Below the pieces are notes generated by a model. That model saw only the letters and a program-made list of their open reading frames with translations, was not told the origin of the DNA and did no database searches. 64,000 nt of DNA. Source: Angiostrongylus vasorum (taxonomy: Eukaryota > Nematoda > Chromadorea > Rhabditida > Metastrongylidae). Made by a program: the position numbers and the translations under genes. The DNA lies in assembly GCA_018806985.1 (NCBI GenBank), contig JADANN010000353.1, positions 186,001 to 250,000 on the forward strand, given 5' to 3'. Positions 41,765 to 53,100 of the stretch are shown one piece after another (position 1 is the stretch's first letter; each line of letters begins with the position of its first letter).

Positions 41765-42152
41765 CCTACTTGAATACTTGGACAGCCTGTCCTCGCTGGT
41801 TGTGCGGACCTCAGCATATTCTCCATTTTTTCGGAGTTTTGCTGGTTTAGCCACTGTGCTTCCCTGGAGTCCCGAGATCAGCCTGGCTAAACTCTGCTCC
41901 AGGTCGTCACCACCCCAGATAGTTGCCGCCTTCGTGGATCACAGGGAGATTTTCCACCATGCGACTAATTTGATACCAAGACGGTGCTGGATCCTGGTAT
42001 CAGTTTACTCTTAGCTATGCTTCCTCATGGAAACGCCAAGCTTCGTTTCAGCCTAGAAGACCCTGCAGAGGGGATGAATCTTCCCGCTGTACATCGCAAC
42101 CCGACACCCAGGAACACCTTCCAACCACGAGGAGGCAGTAAATCGTTGAGAG
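41765..42152 (+). repeat. Family A repeat, copy A8
   Basis: Full-length copy ending gaggcagtaaatcgttg just upstream of the Penelope-like element. Confidence 0.8.
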
Positions 42153-42299
42153 GCGATCGATAACAAAAGTGCAAAAATATTATTATTTGTCAACTAAAAC
42201 ACTATCCTCAATGGAGTTAAAGTTTTCATTTTTCTGCAGCCCTTCGAACCTAAATGGGCGATTCCTAGCATTAGGAGGAGGCAGGTGATTGGGAGATAA

Positions 42300-43690
42300 A
42301 GAAGAATAACAATTGAATGAACTACGCTCAAATAAGAAGGTTGGCAATGGGACAGCGACTGGCACCAAGTCTTGCCATTGCGTTTAGGTCTAAGGTGGAA
42401 GAACCAGTGACTGATCTGGGGCCGTTACTCTACTGTAGATACATAGATGACTGCTTGGTCAATTGTTCAGCACAAGAGGAAATGGACAAATGTTTCGAGT
42501 TGTGGAACGAACAGTCAGAGGATATCAAGTTTACCCAAGAGAAACCGAAAGAAAACTGGCCTCCATTCCTGAACGTCCAAATGAACATATCAGAAAATGG
42601 CTACATTACAAAGTAGTACCGAAAGCCAAGTAGTAAAAACATCTTGGTTCATTACCTCTTCTCGCACCCCTCTCATACGAAAAAAAGCGCTTGTAAGAAA
42701 CATGTTTCGAACAGTAACCAACGTATTCACGAGAAGACAGCAGAGAGAGGAGTTGCGGAACTTGGCACGGCAAATAGCCATTTCTAATGGCTACAAAACT
42801 GCTAGCTCGGGATAGGTGTAGGGGAAATCCTAGGCCACCAAACGACAACTCTAGCGATAAAAACTTCCCGTTTATCCTACCCTTCATCTCAAAGATGTAA
42901 GTGCAGCTATAAAACGCTGCTTAACAAGGGCGGGTCTTGAGGATTCGGTAAACCTAGTTGGAATACCACCGAGTACTCTTAGGCGCGAGCTAGTTCGTAA
43001 CCCCCTACATGACCGTCTGTGTGCAAGCGCAAAATTGCATAATTTGCCCTAATCGTAGAGACGGTGATTGCATGAGCTCAAGTACAGTTTATCTGATCTC
43101 CCTGTAAGGCGTGTGGAGGCGAATACGTTGGCGAAAACGGGGCAGACCCACTCTGTGTCCGCATAAAAAGAACACCTAGTCGGCAAACGTAAAGCAAATA
43201 CCCCACTAGGCACGCATAGGACCCAGAGACATAACGGGGAGGGACTTTGAACTACGTGTCACGATCCTCGCACGGGAATCGAGCAGACAAGCGCGCAAAA
43301 CTCTCGAGGCGTTCTGGATTAATTCCAGAAATCCAAAAAATGAACCGCAGGGAAGAATGCCTCATTATCACGCGTGATATTGGGCAGAATATAAGGCTGT
43401 TATTTTGATGGGAGGGAGTATATTACGCTTCCATGTGGAATCTGTGCGGTTGATCTCCACGCGACATATTCAGTGGAGGACTCATAGAAAGAGGTGAGTG
43501 TGCAAAGAAGTTATTTTGTGTTCAATGTGATTGAAATCTTGGTTTAGCGTTTTCTCTGTTTGGTTATGGAGGTGTTTGGCCCAATAGATTGCTGTCAACT
43601 TTACCTTTCCAAGCTCTGAGGAAGGCGAAATCCGCCGAAACGTCAGCTTGTTCGTGAATAAAGAATAAAAATAGCAGCTCGTGTTTGCTC
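42300..43690 (+). mobile_element. Penelope-like retroelement, 5'-truncated, with hammerhead-like 3' end
   Basis: The reverse transcriptase begins mid-domain (RRLAMGQRLAPSLAIAF). It keeps the intact catalytic box YCRYIDDCLVNC (about 42430-42465) and then EDIKFTQEKPKENWPPFLNV. After a stop and shift come the linker and a broken GIY-YIG endonuclease (SSTVYLISL, then an EYVG-like scrap, RDFELRVTILARESS, RKTLEAFW and a [12 protein letters not shown] end near 43380). About 230 bp on is the hammerhead-like motif at 43610-43650. The frameshifts make it non-autonomous today. Confidence 0.85.
43610..43650 (+). ncRNA. Hammerhead-ribozyme-like motif, best copy
   Basis: Stem I is CAAGCT (43610-43615) with AGCTTG (43645-43650), 6 perfect pairs. 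Core box CTGAGGA is 43616-43622, which fits CUGANGA. One extra A is at 43623. Stem II is GGCG (43624-43627) with CGCC (43633-43636) around loop AAATC. GAAA is 43637-43640. ACGT at 43640-43643 is self-complementary and could form stem III only as a dimer. The predicted cleavage base is C at 43644. Penelope-like elements are known to carry minimal hammerheads with such short stem III. The extra A is a departure from the classical core, so activity is unproven. Confidence 0.7.
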
Positions 43691-43838
43691 AACAAGAATA
43701 CGAAGAATTACTGAATGAACTATTCAGAAACAACTCGGTGAAATAATCGTATCATTCCTACAGAATAACAAGTGTTCAGTAAGGAATTAACAGAAAACAA
43801 ACATGCCGATTAATTCAGAAGTTCAACACCGGAAATCT

Positions 43839-46800
43839 TCAGATGGAAGAGTCAACACTCTCCACTTCAGGATCGTCCCAAAAATGACGATAATAAGGAA
43901 ATGGATGAGTAAACATTTCAGGAGGATAAACAACTTCGGTAAGGAACAGTCCACTGGGCGGCGCGATGGGTATCCGAATGTCGTAGAAGTTCGAACTGAT
44001 TGGATTCTGAAGAAGCCAACGAATTCTCTCCATCGGAAGTCTGTCATAGCTGTGGAACACCAGACAGGAGATCATGCGCCGAATCTGAACGAACTCTTAC
44101 TTTGTGAAATTTGCCACAACTTGTCAAGTTCTTCACTCAAACGAATTTATCCTTAACATGACACTGAGATTATATTGCTATCAACACAATCACATAAGGG
44201 ATAAGGGATAGGGCTCTCGGCGTTGATCAATTCCTGAGGGATGCGCCATGCGTCCAACTTCATTGAGCATCGTGGAAGTGATTGAATGCATATGTGGCTT
44301 ATACATTGACTTGCCTGCTATCCAAGCAGACATGTCTGGTACCAATTTGCCGACCTCGGTGGAGGGACGGCTTTGTGGGCATGGGACGAGAGGATCAGAG
44401 ACAAATTCATTTATGACAGAGATCATTCTTAAGAATTAATCAGAAAACTGTGCTCAGAGAAGATGATTAGTGCAGTGGTCTTGTGACGAAATTGGTAAGT
44501 GGAAATTTCATCAGGAATCTACGATAGTTAGTGATTGAACTGCTGGGTCAACACGACATGATGTCCAGTAGTTCTGGTACCTGAGCAGGTGCATCAATCT
44601 TAATGGCTCGCTTGGTCGCCCCCTACCTCAGTAATTGTGATGACTCCAGTACAGTTTCGGCTAGAGTGGTGTGTTGCAGTTTTTCTTCTTCAAAGTTCTC
44701 AGATAACCGTGGTCGCCATCATAGGTGTTAGCGATGGAGCGGCGATGGCACTTAACATGAGTCAAGCAAATAGGTTTCTGCCATTACCATGGTCATTTCT
44801 TAAGGACAAGTTCTTAGATGCAAAAGTCAGAATCCTCATTTGAGTTACACTGCTTGGGTAATGGCCACGGTTGTATATGGATATAATTAATCGAGGGAAT
44901 CGAAGGAAAGTAAGCCCATTTGTTTCTGTACACATGTAGTTTTGAAGATCCATCCGTTTATGGTTTACGTTAAGATCACCTGTTCTCGGACGAACGATCT
45001 CGAAATGATGGTTACGTTGTAGTAATCGTAGATATCATTGCTGACTGAATAGGCTTCTCCTGAATGAGAAACAGGTACAACCAACTCCAAATGAATGTTT
45101 TTTTTTCTGGAAATGATGCGCTCACCTTTGGAAAGTTGGCAGTGAAGAATAGTTCTGAGCACACTACGTGGATACGTTTCCCTTCTTTTATCACGAGCTG
45201 TGTGTTTGTAGAATGAGCCCATTACATGAGTGCCTGGAATCGACAGGGAATCAATACGTTAACAGTGCTCTGGTCTTAGTAGCAGTAGAAGTACAACGCA
45301 TTGATTTCCAATTAAGTAAACATACCTCTAAAAAGCTCACAGACATCGGATGCTTTCTCTGGTGAAAACCCTGGAGGTAACCGCCAAGCATAATTTCTCT
45401 CAGAAAAACAAACAGTAGAGGGAAATTCCTTCAACGACTCCCAGAGTTCCCAATTTCGACAAACAGCAAGACGGTATGTGTATCGCCTAAAAAATAATTG
45501 CGAAATTCTTAGAGGACTCGCATATTTGTTTACAATCTCATGGAAATCAGATGAAATCAGATGTGGTTGTCCACTTGTGATGTTTATTTGGGGATCTGTT
45601 TCTTCTACAGAACAAAAAAAAAAAAACAGATAGAAAATGGTGGCTCCCTATCCCATCAACTTATTACAGTTCTAATCACGAAATGGCAAATCCTTGATCC
45701 ACAATAGATGGCGAGTGTTTGCAGTGAAAGACAACATCTACCTGGAGCATCTTTACCAACGATACCTTGTGTTCCCTTTTGTAGCCCATATGACTTCAAA
45801 CTAAATGATTGATAAATGGCGAACTCGTCTTTGGCCCGCCGTATGTATAAGAGCATATTTTCAAAAGGCAAAGACTGCAGACGAACAAAAAAATTTCACG
45901 CATGACCATTCCGGCAAACAAGAGGTAGTCATGGACATCTTCGTAAATATCGTACTGCTTGTTCATAAACGGTATAGTGAAAATTTTCATAAAATCTCTC
46001 GTATATAGCTATTTTCTTGATTGAAAGGCGGAATCGCATTGCATAAAAACTTTGGCCAACTACCAGTGCAACTGAACAATGACGATGCAGATATCTTATC
46101 GCTGCTTAACTATTCCTGCAGAAAAAAGGGTTCCGACAAAGTGACGCCATTTTGATAAAGTTGTTCTGGACAGCGATGCAGTGAGTAGCGAAAACGATCG
46201 ACTCGCTATGCTCTATTGGGAATTCCTGTCGAACCGTTTCGATTATGAGTCTGTCATCTGTTCCGGAAATACCAGCGAAGGTAAGACTGTGCTCAAAAAC
46301 TAGACTCGGCGAAACGTAAAAAGAGAAATTTCAAATAAATGTCGCTTACGATGCTGATATGTTTGATGACACCTTAATCAATTTGAGGATTCTGTATGCC
46401 ATCCATAAAGCGCATAAAGCATCCACTAGTGACTTGTCCTCATTGAATAATACTACGCTATGTTTTAGAAAATATAACCAGGAATATAGGACGTCAAGCC
46501 CGATTTCGCAGTCTATATTTCTGACCCATATCACGAGAATCTTCGTCGTATGTGCGGGTAGGATGGTGATGTTGACTAAAAGATCTTGACAGCTTTCACT
46601 CACAATAACATCGGAATGACGTTCACCATCCATACGCTCAGCTTAACATTAGCTCTTGAATAAAAAATAGTGCTCGCAACGGTTTACTACCTCATCGTAG
46701 CTGGGAAGTGTCCCTTGGTGTCGGGCTGCGAGGTACAACGGGTGGATTTATCCACCAGCAGGGTCTCCCAGGCTGAGTCCGGCGTTTCCATCAGGAAACC

Positions 46801-49735
46801 CAAGTAATAATAAACCAATATTAGAATCCACCACCGTCCTAGAATCAAACTAGTCGCTTGGTGGCAAATCTCCCTCTGATTCACGACAGCCGCAAATGCC
46901 TCTGGTGGTGACGACCACCGGCAGACTTTAGTTAGGTTGACCTCGGGATTCCAGAGAACCACAATGGTTAAACCGGTAAAACTCCGAGAAAATGGAGATT
47001 GTGCTGGGGCCTGCACAACCAGTGAAAATGGGCCATCCAAGTATCCAAGTATAAAAATTAATACTACTACACATCACCATGTAAAAACCAGTCCAATTCT
47101 GTGAACAACTGTTCTGAGAAACCGAAATGATTGCATTATTTATGTACCCATATAAGCCGCCCATTATCACATGTCGTGAGAGCGCCAACAGTTCTTTTAT
47201 TCATTTTGTTGTCTTCTAGCAGTCATCCATGCAAGTTGTCGATTTCACATCATTTGGATTCGGCTACGACTGCAGCACCCGTCATTATGCGTAGCTTCCA
47301 TAGCAATTACACGAAGTCTGTGCTACGCCATCCCTTCACCACTGTTATTCGTTCGCTCCTGCTGATCCGAGAGCGGTTTGTCGAATTCTGACTAGGACTA
47401 TTCCAGAAGTACAGTAATTTCTTGCACTCGAGTAACCTATTCAAGTTGATGTAACGGCACGAAGGCTATTTTGTCGTCTCAAAATCCGCGAAGAAGTGCC
47501 ACATAGGATTCTATTTGTTCTTGGGAAGATGTATGTTTTTGGAACTCGCATTTACGCAATGAAACGAATACTTCAGATTGTAATTTTAACAGGGGACGTG
47601 TGTAGCGTAGTGGTCGGAGGCGCCCTGCCATGCACAAGGGATCGATTTCCGCGCCCAAAGCTCACCAAGCTTTCCATCTCGGCGGAATATGCAAATTGGT
47701 ACCAGACTTGTCTGGGAGGATAGCAGCACTGGCTTGATACATCGAAACGCCATTGCGAATCATTGTAAAAGCCAGATATGCATTTAATAACCTCCAACGA
47801 TGCTTAGTGAAGTCGAATGCATGGCGTATCCCTTATGGATTGATCAACGCCGAGAGCTTTATCCTTTATCTTTCATACTTTTAACCATCAAACAGATGAA
47901 CACACTATTTTTCTTCATTCTTAAGAATGTGAGCAATCAATGCTTGAATGAAAACAGGCAGCAATAAATAATAAGTCTGATACGGATTTATGCAAAGTTC
48001 TGCATCAGTACAAAAGGCATTTAGTCTCAACACGACACATATGGGAAGCAATGGAAAGCAGGGGCGTCTTAGAACTCCTTCAACTACGATACTCTCGTTA
48101 CCTTTGATCCCCCTTTACCAGTAACAGTCTCAGTGGCCTGACCAAAAAAAAATGCAAAAAACAATTTCTTGCAGAATTAGATATAGAGAACAGCTTTTCT
48201 GATCCAAACCTGATACAAAAGCTTGTGCTGGATAAAATTATGGGTACAAAAATTACAACAAAAAAAAAGTGCGAAAAATAAACAACTGGAAAAAAAATAA
48301 GTGGATATCAAGTCACGCTGCCCAATCCCAATCCCATCTGAGTAAAAATCAACTCGCGTCGTATCTGTTTTTTTAAAAAAAATATTTTTAGCTGATGTTT
48401 ATAACATTTCCTGATTGCAATAGGAAATGGGAAGCAATCCTAACTCACCTATAGGAAACATGTCTTCGGACACAAAAACCAGGAGAAACCCTGTGGAGAT
48501 CCAACACCTTCATAGCTCCTGAACAGAACTCATTGATAGCGCTATTCCAGTTCGTCAGATATAAGGCTTTATTTTCAGAAGGAGAATCGAACGACACGAT
48601 CTCCGTAGGAACTTGACAAATTAGCGCGTTTCGGAGTGCATGAACGCCTGCATCTGTTCTGTACACAGTTTTAGAATTAAGAATTACGAACTGGTTCGTT
48701 TAGAAACTTTAGGTACTTTCTAGGATATAACGCAACGGTTGATAATTTACCCACAAACATTACTCTGAGCACAATGGAGAAATTTACGAACATACCCAAA
48801 ATAGTGTTGAAATATCTGCAAAACTCCGGACCCCAGGTGTCTGCGGAGGGGGACGAACTAGTTACTACCCTCTCCGAGGGCTGATGCATTCATCACTACA
48901 CCATGCGGATCCTTCGTTTCGCCTTTCTCACAGACGTGTTTTGACCCACAGATGCTATCGGCAATCACCCGTCAACAGGATTGGTCTGGGGAGCACAAAT
49001 CGGCATTGAACCCAGATAAGCTTAAGCTGTAAGATAAATCACATTGTACTCACCTTTTTTATTTACTGTCCACTCTTTTTATGGCAGGGTATGATGTTAA
49101 ATATACCCACAATGATGCTGAGATATTTGCAATAGGCACGCATATAGAATAGCCAGTAGAGAGAAAAGTGACTACATAATGATTTACCTATAGCTTCAGC
49201 TTAACTGGGTTAAATGCTGATTTGCATTCACCATGTCAATCCCGTTAACAGGTGATTGCTGATCGCACCTATAAGACATGGCTGAGAGAAAGGCAAAACG
49301 AAGGACTTGCATGGTGTAGTTGTGAACGCGTTAGCTCTCGGAAAGAGTAGTAGCATATTCGATCTCCACCGCAGACACCTATAGTCCGTAGTTTTGCAAA
49401 TATCTCAGCATCATTGTAGTTATATTTCACATCATACCCTGCCATAAAAAGAATAGGCAGTAAATAAAAACGTGATTATATGTAGCAGCATACTTGTAGA
49501 TCCACCATAGAGTGCATTACCGTAGTATTAAGACATACCGACTACTAGGCGACAACTTGAACAAATCTTTGTCAGCATAGACATTAGGTCTTCTTCCAAA
49601 TAAAGAATCGGTGATTGTCTGATACAGCATATCCACCACACCAAGTCCAGTTCCACCAGCTGCCATCTCAGGGAATCGAGATCCATCGTAACTAATCCAC
49701 AGCAGATATCTCTGAATACCTGCGTTTTTTAACAT
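43839..49735 (-). CDS. PUSL1: PUSL1-type tRNA pseudouridine synthase, 5 exons, complete
   Basis: TruA-family enzymes convert uridine to pseudouridine in tRNA; PUSL1 is the mitochondrial-type member. Exons are 49735-49539, 48658-48449, 45486-45326, 45233-44980 and 44084-43839. They are in phase and give 355 residues. The N-terminal half has RYLLWISYDGSRFPEMAAGG (near residues 8-27). The catalytic aspartate is in RTDAGVHALRNA, with its arginine codon split by intron 1. Then follow RRYTYRLAVCRNW, SERNYAWRLPPGF, GTHVMGSFYKH, YYNVTIISRSFVREQIRRM (the conserved SFxxxQIRRM) and the C-terminal APPSGLFLTEVVYPPEMF. The ATG follows gaactcag, so trans-splicing is possible; the CUL4 stop lies only 458 bp upstream. 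Intron 2 is about 2.9 kb and holds A, B and candidate nested-exon sequence. Confidence 0.92.
44205..44405 (-). repeat. Family B SINE, copy B10 (internally deleted)
   Basis: The tail half and part of the middle remain. The tRNA-like head is largely missing. It lies in the last PUSL1 intron. Confidence 0.65.
45742..45985 (-). CDS. Candidate nested exons in a PUSL1 intron
   Basis: The stronger exon is 45874-45742, between acceptor cgtctgcag and donor CCAG|gtagatg. It reads SLPFENMLLYIRRAKDEFAI, then YQSFSLKSYGLQKGTQGIVG. A preceding frame ending about 45920 (YDIYEDVHDYLLFAGM, donor gtcatg) joins it in phase. PUSL1 exons splice across this region without it. I do not recognise the protein. It could be a nested same-strand gene or an old insertion. 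Confidence 0.35.
46060..46675. other. Intron sequence, no supported feature
   Basis: Frames on both strands (46359-46633) have no motif and no clear splice sites. No repeat family was recognised. Confidence 0.35.
46678..47055 (-). repeat. Family A repeat, copy A9
   Basis: Full-length copy in PUSL1 intron 2, in the same orientation as the gene. Confidence 0.8.
47594..47870 (+). repeat. Family B SINE, copy B11
   Basis: Full-length forward copy with the clear head gtgtgtagcgtagtggtcgg and B-box-like GGATCGATTTCC. It ends gagctttatcctttatc. Confidence 0.85.
47880..48440. other. Intron sequence, nothing recognised
   Basis: AT-rich with several poly-A tracts. No frame, RNA gene or repeat family was found. 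Confidence 0.4.
48800..49475. repeat. Family C repeat, two units head-to-head (C8)
   Basis: A reversed unit occupies about 48800-49135, with its pieces rearranged. A forward unit is 49190-49475 (cttcagcttaactgggttaa, then ggtgtagttgtgaacgcgtt, then the gcagtaaataaa tail). Together they fill PUSL1 intron 1 and could fold back on each other. Confidence 0.7.
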
Positions 49736-49739
49736 CTGA

Positions 49740-50190
49740 GTTCGACCAGTACACACCTATTGATAGGATAAAGAATAAAACAAACTGGAACTTCCACCGG
49801 AACTGTATCAAACCGGTACTGCAAACCCAAGCACATCACAATGTTTCTCAGGAAACAAATCTATTCGTGATATTTATGCATAGGATTAGAAAGCACATCA
49901 AAGAAAATTGAAAGACTATAACTATTAGAAAACAGCCTACATAGTGTAGCATCGCTGCCCATAAGAATGCCCCAATCATTTCAGTATCCGCTCAGTACAA
50001 ACGTTGTCCACTTAGGTGCAAACTCGCATGCGTGGCGACTCCAATACCACTTGCTATACTTACAACTTCAGAGTAAAATATACGAAACGCAGACAATTCA
50101 CTTTGGAAACCACTAGGATTTCATATCTATTTATCGAACAAAACGATACAACTACCGGATCGAAAACACAAAAACATTAACTGTACAAAA
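49740..50190. other. Spacer between CUL4 stop and PUSL1 start
   Basis: 458 bp that must hold the CUL4 3' UTR and the PUSL1 upstream region. No repeat is present, which is unusual here, and no protein-like frame. A compact same-strand layout like this would suit an operon. Confidence 0.4.
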
Positions 50191-50193
50191 ACA

Positions 50194-53100
50194 TTAAGCA
50201 ACATATTGGTAAACGTTTGCATCGTCGTCGCACCTTCGCAAATAATCCCTTTCCATGAGCGATGCTATACGCTTCTTTAGATCGGTAGCTCGAGCCGGGA
50301 ATCTAAGTTGTCCGAACAATTCAGAGATCAGTAGCTGATGATTAAGCTTTTTTCGTGTCTTCATCACACGAACAATGGCCGCATCGATTTGATATTGTCT
50401 ATCTTGATTGACCTCCTCCTCGACTGCTTTGTACTCCTCTTCCGTTTCCTTCATTTGGACCTCGGAAATACGAATCCTGAAACGCACTTCCTTCAAATCT
50501 GTGTTGATTGTGAAGACATCATCATCCTTGATCTCTTTATTCGTTGGCGACTTCAGAAGAACACGAACTTTTGCGCATGACAAAGACACCATAGTTCGAA
50601 CCAGTTCTTTATGATCCAGTTTTGTCGCCATCATGATATCCGCGGCAGTCCACGATGTCTGATCGTTGAACAACAGAAGAACTATGGCTTGGAACAGTGA
50701 CACTTTCAGCTCTTTGTAGCATCCTTTTCGGAAATTGGCTTTTAAAACACATTGTCCAAGACGTGGTTGCCATTGAAGTTTTCGTCCCGTATGCCTTGAG
50801 TCGTAAAACTTTTCATAAAGCTGGAGACATGAGCTCAACTGATGCGGCAATGAAACCTGTACATTGTCATAAGCTGGCCACTGTCCCATTGTTAGCACGC
50901 TTACGTTGCACTCAACACATTCGTCTAAACGGCCTAACGAACTTTCATGCTGGGTGTAATTACGGAACGCTATCTCAAGATCCTTTGACAACTCCATGTC
51001 TCGAAACATACCCTCGAGCTTTTGAGTAAAACCAGCACCACATTCTTGTCTCAGTTTACTCAGCATAATTTTCTCGGCATCAACCGAAGCACTTCTGCCA
51101 AAGAGTAGACGTTTAGCCAAATCCTTCTTATAGAAGACCTCAAATACGTCCTTACCTTGGATAAAACGGAATAACGTAATAACTTTATTCATCAACTGAT
51201 CCAGCTGTTCATCAGAAGCCTCTTTGTTAGCACTACGTAATCTCGCGTCCATATATTTGGCAATCAATTCAGCAGGTTTGTTGCCTCGTGTATTGATGAA
51301 ATAATCAAAGGAATCCTTTTCAGCCTGAGCGAACTTCATTTTGTCTTCATTCGATCCAAAGCATGTCTCAACAAAGACATCAAGCTTGTCCTTGAAAGCC
51401 ATTAGATCTTCTACCATAGTCTGATCTCGCTGAGAATCCGTAATCATAGCCTTGCCAACTTTCTTTATGTAAGAAGAAAAGCCTGTTTTAAGCAGAGGCA
51501 CCCCTCCCTCAACCCGACTGACTAGCGTGTATAGACGTGACACGTCCTGTACTCGATTATCATTTAATAAAGTAGAAAGACCTGTAAGAAATATTAGCCA
51601 GCTGTATCAATCATACAAGAGGTTCGCACATAAAAAAAAAGCTCGAAAAATTTTCTACCGTTGTCTACAACTTCCTGCATGTGATCACTTATGAGACATT
51701 TTTCAACGCGAGTCAATAACGGCGACCGAGTGCTCTCGTCAAGATAGAGGTCGACACGTTCATTCTCCTCCTTGATTCGGCGTTCTATGTATAAGAGAAA
51801 GTCGACAGTCTAGAAAGTATAAATTCGATTTCAAGCTTACATTCTACTGGGATACTAAATATTCAAGATGTACATGATATAAATACAGCCCTTGTAGATT
51901 TAACAGCAAAACGTTTTCTAATAAACAGTAGCCATACCTCGAGAGTGCGCACCAACGACTGGCCCTCTTGAGTGTAATAAACACTAGTACAAGCAAGGAA
52001 CTCTTCTTCGAAACACTGTTTGTATAAGTCAAGGGTCCGTAGCATACGAAAAAGGGCTCGAAGCAAAGATCGATCTATCTGAAAATTTAGGTTCAACTAA
52101 TCTACCGATAGCACAAAGAGCATAAAAGGATAAAGTTCTTGGCGTTGATCAACCTCTCAAGGATGCGCTATGCATTCGACTTCACTAAGCATCGTTTGGA
52201 GGTGCCTGGATTCATATCTGGCCTTTGCAACGACTCGCGGTGGCCTACCGATGTATCGAGCAAGTGCTGCTATCCTCCCAAACAAGTCTGGTACCAATTT
52301 GCCTACCCCGGCGGAATGGAAGGCTTGATGAGCCTGCAGCGCGGAGATCGATCTCATGTGTACTGCAGGGTGCCTCCGACCACTGGGCTACATGCGCCCT
52401 GATACTGGCAGCATACTCCTTTTAAAGAAAGCAACAATAAACAGCACGATGCGAAAGGGTGACATGAAAAGAAAGAGGGGCATGAAACCCAAAAATGTCG
52501 AAGGAAAAGAGGAAACATAGCAATAGAGGTAACCTGTGGATGTTTCCCTCTCACAATGTCTGCAGACATAGCTATAATACTGCAATACAAAAACATTCAC
52601 CTGATCCCCGACTCGTTCTCGAGCAATACAGTCTAAAATTCCGTTTACTAGCTTCTTCAAAACACAACTGTACAGGATTATTTCTTCTCGAAAAATCGCC
52701 AATGATGACTCCCAAATCGGAGACTCGTCAATGTTCTCCAAAATAAATGTTCTGTCCAGATATAAAAACACATTTCGAATAAGAATCATCTGTTCACAGT
52801 AGTCGCTCCACAAGTTTTCCATAGCTTTCATAAATTCGACACCTCCAGATGCACTCTTTTCATTCAAATCACTCCTTAAAAACTACAGTTATAAAGATAC
52901 TGTACAGTGAATCCTCCTAACAGTTCACCGCCTCTCTCCGAGGTGTTCTTGGGTGTCGGGTTGCGATGTACAGCGAGGGGATTCATCCCTCTAGCAGGGT
53001 CTCCCAAGGTGAGGAGTTTGGCGTTTCCATCAGGACGCCCTGTTAAGAGTAAACCAATACTAAGATCCACCATCGCCTTGGTATCAAGCTAGTCGCATTG

